Origin: Ypsolopha sequella | Lineage: Eukaryota; Arthropoda; Insecta; Lepidoptera; Ypsolophidae | Assembly: GCA_934047225.1 (NCBI GenBank) | Contig: CAKOHE010000059.1 | Span: 124,001 to 188,000 of the forward strand | Direction: 5' to 3' | Length of the DNA: 64,000 nt | Part shown: one piece after another, positions 11,342-22,900 of the stretch | Position numbering within the stretch: position 1 is the stretch's first letter | Layout of the letters: each line of letters begins with the position of its first letter | Made by a program: the position numbers and the translations under genes | The notes under the pieces: model-generated | What the model was told of the DNA's origin: nothing | The model's input: only the letters and a program-made list of their open reading frames with translations | Database searches by the model: none

Positions 11342-12571
11342 CTGTGGGAATATTAAGAGTTAAGTGGCGTCATCACACGCATACCTGTCACAAAATTGTG
11401 GGGTGTCTATAAAATGTTATTATAATATTTAAGGCAGAGTCCATTAAGTTAATCTAGATCTATGTTTAAGTCGAACTAAAAATATTTTAACTGTAGCATT
11501 TGTAAGAGTGGGAGGAGAGGAACATAAATATATGAACAGAGTGAGAGAGCACTGTATCACGTTCTATCGAGCTCGATATGATTTGCTATGCTAGACTAGC
11601 AGGAATAACTGTAGCATTTGTTACCCCTCAGCCATAGCTTCAGGCTTCTGGCGGCGCTTCTTGCTGCGCTTCCAGGCGGTTTTTGGGACGGGCTTTGCCC
11701 TGCCACGACACCCGTCGGCGCCTTCGAGCGCATCGGATGTATAGCGCGCTCGCTCGCTCAAAGCGCTCGAAAATAGGTTCGTCCTGTGCACTCGATCACC
11801 GGCGCGGCTCCCCGCCTCTCCGCACACTGCCGTCGCGAGAGCGCAAGTCACTCGAAGCTATACAAGAAGCGCGAGCGCCGAACCAAGGCCGGCTCTATGC
11901 AACTTCTATGCATCAACTCTCTCGAAGCCTGAAGCTGTGGCCGACCGGTAAGAGTGGGAGGAGACGGACATAAATATAAATCAACCAATAAGGTGAATAA
12001 TTTTACTTTTTTAGTTTTTTAGGTTTCGCATCCCAGGTGTAAGGTAAAAACCCTTATTAAATCCTTAATGTCGTCGTTAATATTTTTCTGCACTGTTTGT
12101 TTTGTTCTCTGCATTTACTTTAGTGACTCGTTGGAAAGGTTTCAAAATACAATTTTTTTATAAAAGCGTCACTCTCTTCATTTATAGGCGTAGTGATTGA
12201 GAAACCGAACCAACTACAAAAAAACTCCTAAGGAAAATTTTTACGGACAAAATCGGGCAGAACTTTGTTATGTAGCTGAATATCCTGGGAGTACCTTTGG
12301 AGAATGTAGTATTACATATATTTTTTTCCAACTAGATGGCGCTACATGTGTCTACATAACAATAACTTTTACAATGTGTTAATTAGAAAATGTATGGGAA
12401 TGTTTAATGTCAAAATTTGGGATACTTCTCGTTTGATTTTCAAAAAGTTCTTAATGTCATTTTACTGATTAGGTAACGTACTTTAGATATCAGTTAATTT
12501 TTTTTCGATATCTGTAATAGTTACGGAATAATCGCCTGGTCACACTTAACGATTACATCCTGTATACTTAC
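11342..12571. other. Intron, copy B, with a GC-rich island
   Basis: Contains an unusual GC-rich patch (about 11635-11950) in AT-rich surroundings. The motif GTAAGAGTGGGAGGAG lies on both sides of it (near 11503 and 11946) and TAACTGTAGCATTTGT occurs twice (near 11490 and 11607). This could be a fragment of an inserted element; I do not recognise it. The open frames over it have no splice or codon support. Confidence 0.5.
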
Positions 12572-12706
12572 CACTAGAGTATCAATTTCGAGCATGCTGA
12601 ACGGCGGTAAACAGCAGAAGGTGAATCCGTCGAAGAGCTTGGTGTCAGCGAGTCGCGAGAGACGCGGACCGGGGTCACCCGCCGAGTCCAGGGCTTCGAA
12701 CGGTTC
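12572..12706 (-). pseudogene. BRCA1: BRCA1 copy B, inter-BRCT linker and BRCT2 start exon
   Basis: 135-bp, phase 0-0 counterpart of 52721-52855, with a strong donor GTAAGT and acceptor ATACAG. It encodes the linker and the LFDGFTFCCLPPF strand of BRCT2. Intact. Confidence 0.75.
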
Positions 12707-14332
12707 CTGTATGGATGTATTGGATGTATCAACGTAAATGTACAAATAATACATTTATAACATTATACATTTATATATTTTATATTTCCTGGAAGAAGGG
12801 AGTAAAAACAGAATAGAGGGTGTGTAAAAAAATGCGTTGGCAGTTTTATGGTTGAAATTACAATGAGCTGACAACATGTTAGATTAACAAATAATTAAAA
12901 ACTGTTTATTTAAGACACAGGTCTAAAGATAATGAGTTATTAGTCGGTTGGTGATCATTGAACCTTGTTCCTGATCCCTGGCTGGGTCTCCGGTGTGGGT
13001 TCGGGCGGCTGATTGGATTTTACCTTGTATAATATATATTTTACCTATCATTTTAATCGTAAATATATTGCTACGTAAATTAAATAAACCTTTAATTTAG
13101 TTCATGTACATTTATTATTTTATTTCATATATTTTCTTTATAAGATTAAATTTGACGTGTAAAAAGTTTCCTGCTATGCAAAATAAACTATTTGAATTTG
13201 AATTTAAGTTATAATGTCATTGAAAGCTCAACTTGCGTCTTAAATACACAGACTTTATAACGTTTATTTATTAGTATTAAAACAAATAAAAAATATATAT
13301 TATTCGATAATTTTTGATGCCCCATACCGAGGGTCGAAATATTAGAATAATATTTTCTTTTTTATTGTTTTAGTACTAAAATAAACAAAAGAAAGAAATA
13401 AAGCTTACAAAAGCAAAATATATATAAATTTTTCAATGCAAGTGCTCGTAAAGGCCCACTTTTTATGCATTATAACCGAACAGAAAGTCCATTATTTTGC
13501 CCTAGGGCATCATTTTTTTTATTTTATTTACGAGAAGTTGGCTAACCTGCAACCTTTCCTGTGTACCATAAATGTTGTACTTTTTTCCACTGTTTAACGG
13601 CTCTGGATACAGTCCTTTTGAGCCAATCATAATTTAAAGTTCACAAGATTATATTTGTTTTATTTCCTCACACTATGCTTTGAAAAACGTAGTATGATAC
13701 ACGGGCGTAAGAGCAATAAATTACTCGGTTACGTTTAAAACACTCGCTAAGCTCGTGTTTTAAATCGTCCTCACAATTTGTTCCTTTTCGCCCTTGTAGC
13801 ATAAACTACTATATTAAGACTTTATAACGAGTGTACGTTTCTAAAAGAACATTTATTTTTATAGTTGCACAGGTAACAAGCTCAATTACTTCTTTTTTTG
13901 CAAATCAGCGCCGGTTGTCAGGAGGCACTTAAATTTAACTCTAATGAAAAAATATCTAATGAATTACAAAATATCTGTGGAAAGCGACACGAGATGCAAT
14001 ATCTTCTATATAAGGTTAAATAATATTAGTTGGCGAAACTCAAAACATAGGTAGTACTAGTCTATATGAACAACTGTTTGTATGGGAGCTAAGCGAAATT
14101 CGCAACTTTTTTTCTCTTCCTCCCATACAAATTGCCCCGATCAGCTGACTGGTCCAGTATGGAAAGGTGAAAACAAATTTTAAGAATTTCGCTTAGCTCC
14201 CATACAAACTTTTATATGAACAACATTTATTTTTGAATGAAATACATTTTTTTAATGAATTACATTTGTATACTAGTACTACCTATGTTTTGAGTTTCGC
14301 CAACTAATATTATTTAACCTTATATATAGTAC
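12707..14332. other. Intron, copy B (contains a MITE)
   Basis: AT-rich non-coding DNA, collinear with 52856-54480. The only clear element is the MITE at 14011-14322. A fold-back-like patch lies near 13670-13815. No coding evidence. Confidence 0.55.
14011..14322. mobile_element. 312-bp MITE beside a splice donor, copy B
   Basis: Inverted ends of about 50 bp start TAAGGTTAAATAATATTAGT. The flanking TATA on both sides fits a short target duplication. A second inner inverted pair is GTATGGGAGCTAAGCGAAAT with its complement. The right end is only 10 nt into the intron whose donor is GTACTA at 14327-14332. The same element is at 54159-54470. Confidence 0.85.
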
Positions 14333-14429
14333 CTCATTAACGGCAATGTTTTTCTCCAAACATTTCTCCACCCATTTGTATGAGATGATCCATTTACCGG
14401 CTGCCAGTGCGCACATGTATTTTACCGTT
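14333..14429 (-). pseudogene. BRCA1: BRCA1 copy B, BRCT1 end exon
   Basis: 97-bp counterpart of 54481-54577 with acceptor TTTCAG and donor GTACTA. It encodes TVKYMCALAAGKWIISYKWV and the following helix, which aligns residue by residue with the human BRCA1 segment around GGKWVVSYFWV. Intact. Confidence 0.78.
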
Positions 14430-15110
14430 CTGAAACACAATATTTTAACCAATTTATAAATGAAAGCACACCGATCACAATGTTTTTTCGCAATTGAATA
14501 TTAAATGAAAATTTGACCTGCCCAAATAAAATTCACAGTAGGTCTTCAAAGTTAAGGCGATATGTAGTAAAAATACGTGTACATCTTTTCTGTGTATTTC
14601 ATGAAATACACGGAAAACTGTAATAAATTTCTGGTATATATATGCATTTTGATTTTAACTATATAATCTAGGGTTTTGTTTTTGGAAAGCATGTTTGGGT
14701 TAATGTTCCTCGATAGACATAATTCGCATAGATTAAATTATGTTAAGGTGTGTTAATTCGAAAACCATTTTGGTTTAACAAGCCAGAACTTGTGGTCTAA
14801 ATAACCTCATGATGATGAATATTTTACGATAAAGCTGCAACTTTCATTTGCCTTCGTGTGGCATCTCTTGAGAAATGGCTGTTTAGAAATGTGTCCTTTG
14901 CTATCAAGATAAATTTATAAAAATTTGCTTTCAACTGATTTGACAGATGGATGACAGATGAGTAGATAGACTGAGACAGACCACTTTTTTATAAGCAATC
15001 ACAATCAGTAAAATGTCTAAAATTCTCAAGTCACGTCATATCCGACAATTCTTCAAGCAATCACAGACAATTATAAATTTCTAATTTATATTAATAATAA
15101 ATTATAAATT

Positions 15111-15298
15111 AGCTTATTCAGTCAATGGTATAGAACAACTTTTACTATGGAACAAACCATGTATCTCGAATAAAAAAACTTTTTCATAGAAAAATGCAAT
15201 GCCGCTCGGCTGAAATGTATGGAAGGGCAGATTTTTTATTGAGATTTCAGTGTTGGCTCAATAGTAAAAGTTGTTCTATACCATTGACTGAATAAGCT
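15111..15298. mobile_element. 188-bp MITE, copy B
   Basis: Perfect inverted ends of about 38 bp, beginning AGCTTATTCAGTCAATGGTA. No clear target duplication. It is identical in position to 55259-55446 in copy A. Confidence 0.82.
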
Positions 15299-15671
15299 CT
15301 TCAAATATGGTTACACCTTTCTGTTACACCTTGTATACCAAAATAATAAAAACCATGTGCTAAAATAGCGTAATATCCTCTAAAAAAATTGTTTTTTATC
15401 TTTAGGGATTAAGCTATGGGAATTGTTGAATTAAGGTCTTCAAACACACTTTTTCTCCTCGTTTGACGAATAGGAACCATGCACAGAACTCAAACATTAG
15501 ATGGGTTTCAACAATATCTAGATTTTTGATTTTGGAAATTTTGACAGCTATTTTAGTTTTTTTTTTTATATCAAACTAACTTTTTTTCTCTTTCGCCTTG
15601 GATCCGCCCCTCTTGCACGGCGCGTTTTTTCGCTTGGATGTGACAAAAATAAAATTCGCATAGCCTCTTAA

Positions 15672-16116
15672 GGCCCTGCCATTCCAAAATGAGCATTTTG
15701 TTTAATTAATATTGTCAGTTCGATATCTCATTCAAATACAATTTAAATATATGTTACAATAGAGGATATACTCTAAACACAAGTTGATCTAAAAACGTAA
15801 TCGAGTTAACTTCACCTGATAGAAAAAAATCACAAAGTAAACTCGTCAAATTGCGAATAAATGTGTTTATAGCAAAGGTGTTCAACGGAGACAATTAAAA
15901 CTTTTCCTGAATTTTCTTTTAAGATAACTAAAGACACTTATAGAACCATTTTTATTTATTTCTCAATACTTTTTCAGAAATTCCAGAAAAACCTCGCAAA
16001 TTCACTGATTATGCGTGCTCGCAGCGCACGAAGCGAGCGTTCTAATGTAGACTTTCTGACAATATCATTGAGTTCAAAATTACTTAATACGATTATTGTG
16101 TTGGATGCGTAGGGCC
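15672..16116. mobile_element. piggyBac-like MITE with TTAA flanks, copy B
   Basis: 445 bp, starting GGCCCTGCCATTCC and ending GGATGCGTAGGGCC, flanked on both sides by TTAA (15668-15671 and 16117-16120). TTAA duplication is the piggyBac signature; the short inverted ends are imperfect. No transposase. Paralogue at 55819-56263. Confidence 0.65.
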
Positions 16117-16689
16117 TTAAGGGCGTGCTCTGCGGTTAAAACAATCAAAATGCTCGGTACAAAGTGCACATCTTAACTTTGTTTTTAACAACCTTAAACA
16201 TACCTGTCTGTTTATACACGGTCATAAACATAAACATAATCTTTAAGGGCTGCAGTGCTAAAATTCAGTCCTGCTCTAACGCTTTTGTTTTTTAACTGCC
16301 TATCCTGCTCTAATCAGATGCCGCGCACGCAAAACTTCCGTTATTGTGAAATCACGGCTACATTAGGACATTAATTATAATTTCTTTATGTAATAAAGAT
16401 GTTTTATATACCTAGGATCTGCATGTGTTGATTTCGTTTCAATCGGTTCTGAAATATGGAAGCTGAACAGCTTTTTTCGTGAAATTCATGCTTTTTTAAA
16501 GTAGTAAAATTAAAAGAAGATTTTTACCTATGTTTATAATTGTCTCGAGTCAAAAACACGCCATATTTTTTTTAAATTTTTGCCATCTTAATTGACGGAA
16601 CTGAATCCAATGCAAAACTGATGTTTAGCATTGTGGACCCCCTTAATCATATGAAGTTAAACAATTAGAAACGATATGTAGTGTTTTAC

Positions 16690-17334
16690 CTCTGTGATCG
16701 GTTTTCTTCATCTACCGACACGACCAAATGCGTCAAATCTGGCCTGTACTTGTCCACATATATCCACTTGCGTTTGAAACACAAAATCTTGACATTCGTC
16801 AACTCTAAGGCAGACAAACACGATCCAGCAATGCAGTACCTTTTGTTCGCTTCATCAACCACGTTTTTAGAGACAAGAGGCTTCCTGGCTGAGGAATTAG
16901 ATTGATTTTCAAATGCTTCCTTCATAAATTGCTTCTCTTGTGTAGTTTTAGCGATCAGCGTTATGCCCGTCGGACATGGAGTAATATTTTCTTCGTCATC
17001 GGCGTTTTTATCATCAATGTTCACGAATTTTAATGATTTCTTCGCCATAGGAGTCGACTTATGCGTTACTTCATCAACAAAGCTATGTATAGTCAAAGGT
17101 GTTGAAGTTTCTTTATATTTGATGCGTCTAGTGACGTTTTTGTCTGAGGTGGATTCCCTCACGGAGTCTGCCAAGTCAATTATACTGCTGTCTTGTGATT
17201 CTAGTGATTTTCCTTTAGTTACCGGCGTCGCGGGTTTCTTTTCGTCAACTTTGGGTTTCACAAGTTGAAGTTTCTTGTTGTTCGCCGCTTTGCTGTTGCT
17301 AGAATCGTTCCTTGTCTTGGGAACAGGGACGTCC
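16690..17334 (-). pseudogene. BRCA1: BRCA1 copy B, linker and BRCT1 start exon
   Basis: 645-bp counterpart of 56836-57480 with acceptor TTTCAG and donor GTAAAA, open throughout. It encodes a disordered Lys/Ser/Thr-rich stretch and then the start of BRCT1 (CIAGSCLSALEL ... DLTHLVV). Four residue changes from copy A are visible: A for T in IIDLADS, V for I in NVKILCF, I for T in KWIYVD, S for L in VVSVDEE. No stop or frameshift. Confidence 0.78.
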
Positions 17335-17432
17335 CTGAAATCGTTATTAAATTAAATTTCTGTCCTCTGAGATTATTAAAGTCCCAACGTATTGCTACCT
17401 TCTGTTAAAAACTAGTACAATATACATTATAT

Positions 17433-18292
17433 TGTAATGGTTACTTGCACTACTTGCTACTAGATGGCGCCATACGTTTCAAAATCGTGCTTTGACTGAT
17501 ATTTTTTAACATGCTTGAAGAGCAGGTAGTCGATTTTTATTTTGATGTTGTTTTGTGACGGTCTCGGAGTGAGCTTGACAAGATAAATAACAGAAAGACA
17601 TCTGTTGTAAAACATATCGAAATTTATCGTTATTGTGGCAATATTGCGTGTAAGAACATAAGGACTTTGTGTACATGGTGTTGTGCAAGGTTAATTTCAT
17701 AGAAATTTTAAGAAAACAGACACGGGGTGAGTTTACTTTCTTTGTCTTCGGTCGAAATTGCAATTCGTGATTTCTTTTTGTTCGCCAATTCTAATGATGC
17801 AATTATAATTGTTGCAGCTTTCTGTAATGCCCTTTTTCTGTGTCCGGGAATATAAGTCGTGGATCAATAAGTATCCCGAGAAGTCAAATATGATATGCAA
17901 GCCATCGGTCGTGAGTACAGAACAGTTATTTCGGTCACTCACAACAAGTCATCTGTAGCGTAGCGGTTTACGAGTCTGGAAGCCGTGCAACAGTTCCACG
18001 GTTCAAGACCGAGTCGGCACCACTTGATTTCTTTTTGTGTTTTGTTTACATTATTTCTTGCATGTTATTTTTAAGTTTTAATTATTACGTCATAATCTTC
18101 AGATAGTTGTTAATTAAGGGTCTCATTATTTGTAAACATGCAAGTTACTGTTAGTTAAGGTTTTAATTTTAATTATTAAGTAGTAATCTCAGATTATAGA
18201 TAATAAGTATATATTTTCATTTGTCTTATATATTATACTAGTGTGAAGTGTAAAACCGCGTTTCTTTTGGACCGAGATCCTTGATCATCACA
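17433..18292 (+). repeat. 5' LTR of the complete gypsy element
   Basis: Starts TGTAATGG, ends CATCACA; 860 bp, same length as the 3' LTR. It includes a tRNA-like module: A-box-like TAGCGTAGCGG (17956-17966) and B-box-like GGTTCAAGACC (18000-18010), followed by CGGCACCA. This resembles an RNA polymerase III promoter from a tRNA-derived SINE. Confidence 0.93.
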
Positions 18293-18293
18293 T

Positions 18294-18311
18294 TGGCGCC
18301 TAACGTGGTGT
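18294..18311 (+). promoter_or_regulatory. Primer-binding site (tRNA-Lys type)
   Basis: TGGCGCCTAACGTGGTG begins one base after the 5' LTR. It is close to the classical tRNA-Lys1,2 site TGGCGCCCAACGTGGGGC, with a few mismatches. It would prime minus-strand DNA synthesis. Confidence 0.75.
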
Positions 18312-18474
18312 TCATTAAGAAACGCAGTTTTACTTTTAAGATATCTGTATTTAGATATAGGTTAGATGTTCTCTGGGTTTTTAATTGAGTACCGTCAAAC
18401 TGTTATTGTTTTTTCTTACCTTTGTGATTTAAAATTTTTCTACTTGAATAGTTTAATAGCTATATAGGCTTAAA

Positions 18475-19965
18475 ATGGATCCCACCTTTTTGTTAAAGGA
18501 TGAGCTTGAGTTTGAGCTAGCATGTCGAGGCATTTATGATGTAAATACCTGTGGTCCTATGAGGAAAATATTAAAACAAATTTATGTTCAGGAAGCAAGT
18601 GGTACCTCCTCGATAAAACTTAAAGTTCCTATCAGTTGTGCAGAAAACCCAAGTTCGGAAATAGAGATATGTGAAAACAAATGTCGGTCAATTAAGGTAG
18701 CTCTAGATGAGATTTCAGAAAATCCGGATCGTATTAGTCTTAAACGCATCCACACTCGTCTAAACCATCTCAGTAGCCGCATAGGTTTTATTGTTCCTGC
18801 CGAAGAAAAATTGATAGAAAAACATTTGCTCATTCGTGATAGCATTCGTAAACTTACGGAATGCCTTGAGTCAATTCGTAGCATTGAAGAAGTTGAGGGT
18901 CAAGAGGAGTTCACACAGCATCATAAAGAGATTTTACAGAAGTCTTTGGGAGAAGAAGCTCGTATAATACTTGATAACATTGAACCCAAGGCATTTATCG
19001 CCAAGGAAGTTACCAAAGCTACGACTTCATCTAACAAAACATTTGCTCCTAACAAAGCTGATAACGTTGAAGAGTCTGTTTTATTTGCAAATTTAGAGAT
19101 AGAAGAGAGGGGTCATGTTGATTCAGCTCGTTATCGACGGGACAACTTTGCCAGACATTCCACCATGAACCCTGTAGATGTAAAACGGAAGTTAATACCG
19201 TTAAAAGACTGGGGAATCAAATTTACAGGTAAGGGAAACATGAGCGTCAATGCGTTTCTAGAGCGCGTTGAAGAAATTAAAGATGCTAGAAATGCTGACG
19301 AGCATGACTTATTTCGTTATGCAATAGATCTTTTCGAAGATGATGCCCTTATTTGGTTTCGGGCAAATCGTGACAGTGTGGACTCTTGGAGGGAACTGGT
19401 AGATCTACTATTGTTAACATTTCAAAGACCATTTTATCAGGACGAATTGCTTCAGGAAATAAGAAGCCGCACTCAGAGTAAATATGAAAGCGTGCTGATA
19501 TACGTAGCAACAATGCAGAACATGTTCAATCGGTTACCCATCAAATTACAAGAACATCAAAAATTGGCAATTTTACAAAAAAATTTACAGCCTTACCTTC
19601 AACAGGCAATATGTCGCGACCATTTTAGATCAGTTGCAGAATTAATTGCTGTTTTACGGACTCTTGAACACACAAAAGTAAACTGTGAGAACTTCAAAGA
19701 ACCTGAACATAACTTTTGTGTTCTAGAGCCCGATTTGGCGTACCGAGGTAGGCCGCAGGAGTCAATAAATGTGGTTAATAGAGGTAATGCAATTGAACAT
19801 GGTAACAATTTAGAATCAATGAAGTGCTGGAATTGTCGAAACGTAGGACATCGTTTTCGGGAGTGTAACCTACCTCAACAAAGAATGTTTTGTTACAAGT
19901 GTGGTCAATTTGGTGTGACAACAAAAAGATGCAATTGCAATAATCCAGGCTTCTCGGGAAACTAA
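18475..19965 (+). CDS. Gag of the complete gypsy element
   Basis: 496 residues, starting at an ATG 182 bp after the LTR. An N-terminal helical, acidic region is followed by a retrotransposon capsid-type domain (about residues 235-410, with WGIKFTGKG and LLTFQRPFYQDELLQEI). The nucleocapsid has CWNCRNVGHRFREC, a full CCHC knuckle. The second, CYKCGQFGVTTKRC, has Val where the zinc-binding His should be. Gag packages element RNA in cytoplasmic particles. The stop TAA directly follows the slippery heptamer, and pol overlaps in the -1 frame. Confidence 0.92.
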   Translation: MDPTFLLKDELEFELACRGIYDVNTCGPMRKILKQIYVQEASGTSSIKLKVPISCAENPSSEIEICENKCRSIKVALDEISENPDRISLKRIHTRLNHLSSRIGFIVPAEEKLIEKHLLIRDSIRKLTECLESIRSIEEVEGQEEFTQHHKEILQKSLGEEARIILDNIEPKAFIAKEVTKATTSSNKTFAPNKADNVEESVLFANLEIEERGHVDSARYRRDNFARHSTMNPVDVKRKLIPLKDWGIKFTGKGNMSVNAFLERVEEIKDARNADEHDLFRYAIDLFEDDALIWFRANRDSVDSWRELVDLLLLTFQRPFYQDELLQEIRSRTQSKYESVLIYVATMQNMFNRLPIKLQEHQKLAILQKNLQPYLQQAICRDHFRSVAELIAVLRTLEHTKVNCENFKEPEHNFCVLEPDLAYRGRPQESINVVNRGNAIEHGNNLESMKCWNCRNVGHRFRECNLPQQRMFCYKCGQFGVTTKRCNCNNPGFSGN

Positions 19966-22900
19966 AGAACGGAAGACGCTCTAGCCCAACGTCTTCCGCA
20001 GCTGTCGCTTGTGACGATGAGTGGCAAAGTTGGCTGAAAATAATATCCACATATTTTAATTCGGGTGATATTTGCAATTTTAATTTAAAAAAAACCGATA
20101 GGCGGTATTTTTGTAAATTGGAAATTATGGGACAGATTTATTCTGGGCTGCTGGATTCTGGCGCCACGATCTCGGTAATCTCACAACAATTTTACTTGAA
20201 ACTTAGCTCCTTTGGTTTTGAAGCTTATAAGGTACCTCAAGAGTGTTTATCTACTGCTGACGGTACGAAGCACTCAATAAATTGCGTTATACAATTACCT
20301 TTACAATTTTGTGACCAATATAAAGTAATTTCTTTTTATGTCATGGAGAAACTCAATCATGATATTATTTTGGGCATGAATTTTTTTGAAGATTTTGGTT
20401 TGTCAATTGCGCTAGGCAAAGATAAATTACCGGAATCTATTACAAATACGGAAATTGAAATTGCGGAGATAAATACTCCAAACCCTGTAGTTTCTCGAAA
20501 TGAATTAACACAGATACAGCAATTAGAACTCGAAAATTGTATTAATGACATGCATAAGGAAATAGGAACAGGTTTAGGTAGGACGCATTTAACTGAGCAC
20601 AGAATCGATACCGGGGATAGCTTGCCAGTGAGTCAACGTCAATATCCTTTCGCACCCCCCATCATGAAAGAAATAGAGAAGGAAATTCAAGACATGTTGG
20701 ACCAAGATGTAATTGAACCATCCCATAGTGCATGGCGATCTCCTGTTCTACTTGTAAAAAAAGCTACAGGTAAAAACAGACTGTGCTTAGACAGTCGCAA
20801 ATTAAATAAGCTTACGAAAAAAGATTCGTATCCTTTACCACGTGTTTCAACTATCCTGGACAGTTTGAAAAATGCGCGATATCTGACAACGGTTGACCTT
20901 AAATCTGCATTCTGGCAGATACCACTAGAGGCGAAAAGTAAAGAAAAAACGGCATTTGGCTTAGCGGGAAAAGGTCTTTACCATTTCAAGGTGATGCCTT
21001 TTGGTTTGAATAACGCATCACAAACTCAGCAACGTCTCATGGATCAGCTATTTCCACCTCAATTTGAAGGTAAGATTTTTACATATCTTGATGACATTGT
21101 AATAGTTAACAGTGAATTTAAAGACCATTTAGATTCTCTTAATTGGGTAAAAGAAAAACTCAAGTCTGCTGGTCTAACGGTTAACATGGAAAAGTGTGAA
21201 TTTGCACGACCATCTCTGAAGTATCTAGGGTATGTTGTAGATAAAGATGGGCTTCGCACAGACCCAGAGAAAGTAAGTGCAATTTTAAATTATCCCCGCC
21301 CAGAGACATATACGGAACTAAAACGCTTTATAGGCTTAGCTAGTTGGTACAGACGTTTTGTAGAAAACTTCGCGATAGTTGCGTCGCCTCTCCATGACCT
21401 GACAAAAGGAGGAAAAAAAGGTAAAAAGGTTATATGGAATCCCGAAGCTGAAAAAGCTTTCATAGCATTAAAAACAGCATTAACCTCAACGCCTATACTT
21501 ACTGTGCCTAATTTCAGCAAGGAGTTTTCGATCCAATGCGATGCCTCAAACAGAGGAGTAGGTGCGGTAGTTTTTCAAGATATACAAGGTATTGAGAGGC
21601 CTATCGCTTATACAAGTCGTAAACTCTCAGAAACGGAGAGCAAATATTCAACTTCCGAAAGAGAACTATTAAGTGTGCTTCACGCAGTTGAGCAATTTCG
21701 GCCATATATAGAAGGCAGTCACTTTACTGTCATAACCGATCATAGCGCACTCAAATTTCTGGAAAAAGAAAGAGATCCTCATGGTCGATTGGCGAGATGG
21801 GCAATGAAACTGCAGCAGTTTGATTTTGAAATAGTACACCGCAAGGGTAAAGATAATGTGGTGCCAGATGCCCTGTCAAGAGCCATACCACTAGAGGAAA
21901 TCCATGTTATAGAAATTAAGCCGGAAGACAAAGATAATTGGTATAAGGAGCAAGAGGAAAAATTAAAAGGTGGTACTAATTTAGCAGATTGGGAAATTAG
22001 TCAGGGGCAGCTATGGAAATATTTAAAATTAAAACAATTCCCCGACGAATCATATAGCTGGAAATTGGCAATTCCAGAAAAACTTAGAGTTCAGGTTTTA
22101 AGGGAATGCCATGACCACATGACTTCTGGTCATTTTGGAGTAAAGAAGACTATAAACAGGGTCCGGCAACACTACTTTTGGCCATCATTGATTCAAGATG
22201 TAAAGGAGTACGTAAAGAAATGTGACACATGTGCTATGCACAAAGCCTCACAACTGCCTCCAGCTGGTAAAATGGGTCAGCATAGAGAAGTAACACAGCC
22301 ATTTCAAATAGTTTCAATGGACCTTATGGGACCTTTCCCACGATCTAAACAAGGTAATACTATGCTTTTTGTAGTTTCGGATTGGTTTAGTAAATTTTGT
22401 CTGTTGTTCCCTATTCGAAACGGAAAGGCGTCTAACATCACTAAAATATTAGAGGAGCAAATCTTTTTGCTATACGGTACTCCAAATGCTATCATTTGCG
22501 ATAACGGAAAACAGTTCGTCTCCACGCAATTCAAAGAATTAGCAGAAAAATATAACGTTGATGTGTGGTATACGCCTTACTACCATCCTCAAGCTAACCC
22601 AACGGAACGTGTAAATAAAGTTATTGGTACGGCCATTGCTTCATACGTTGAAGATAATCACAAAGATTGGGACAAATATATTCCACACATCGCCCATGCC
22701 ATCAGAACGGCTGTGCATGAAGTGACAAGAAAGACACCATCTTACTTGTTTTTTGGGCGCGAGACATCCGTGCATGGTCAGAAGCCCTTGGATCTTACAA
22801 GCCATGATCCCTTAGTCTTCAATAGAGAAAAATATGAAGAAAATGTTAAGTGGAGGAATAAAATTTTTGAAGATATAAACGGCCGACTTAAGGAAGCTTA

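Larger units (their letters stand above)
14430..16689. other. Intron, copy B (two MITEs)
   Basis: Non-coding, AT-rich, collinear with 54578-56835. It holds MITEs at 15111-15298 and 15672-16116. No other supported feature. Confidence 0.6.

Noticed and set aside
11621..11973. Overlapping open frames in a GC-rich intronic patch as genes
   Set aside because: Both strands are open because of GC richness. There is no recognisable domain and no splice logic, and recurrence at 51770-52122 is due to the duplication.
17506..17942. Minus-strand frames in the gypsy LTRs as proteins
   Set aside because: Chance frames repeated exactly in the second LTR; no domain.
17940..18025. A functional tRNA gene
   Set aside because: A and B boxes are present, but the 5' side does not pair with the 3' acceptor sequence, and it lies inside an LTR.
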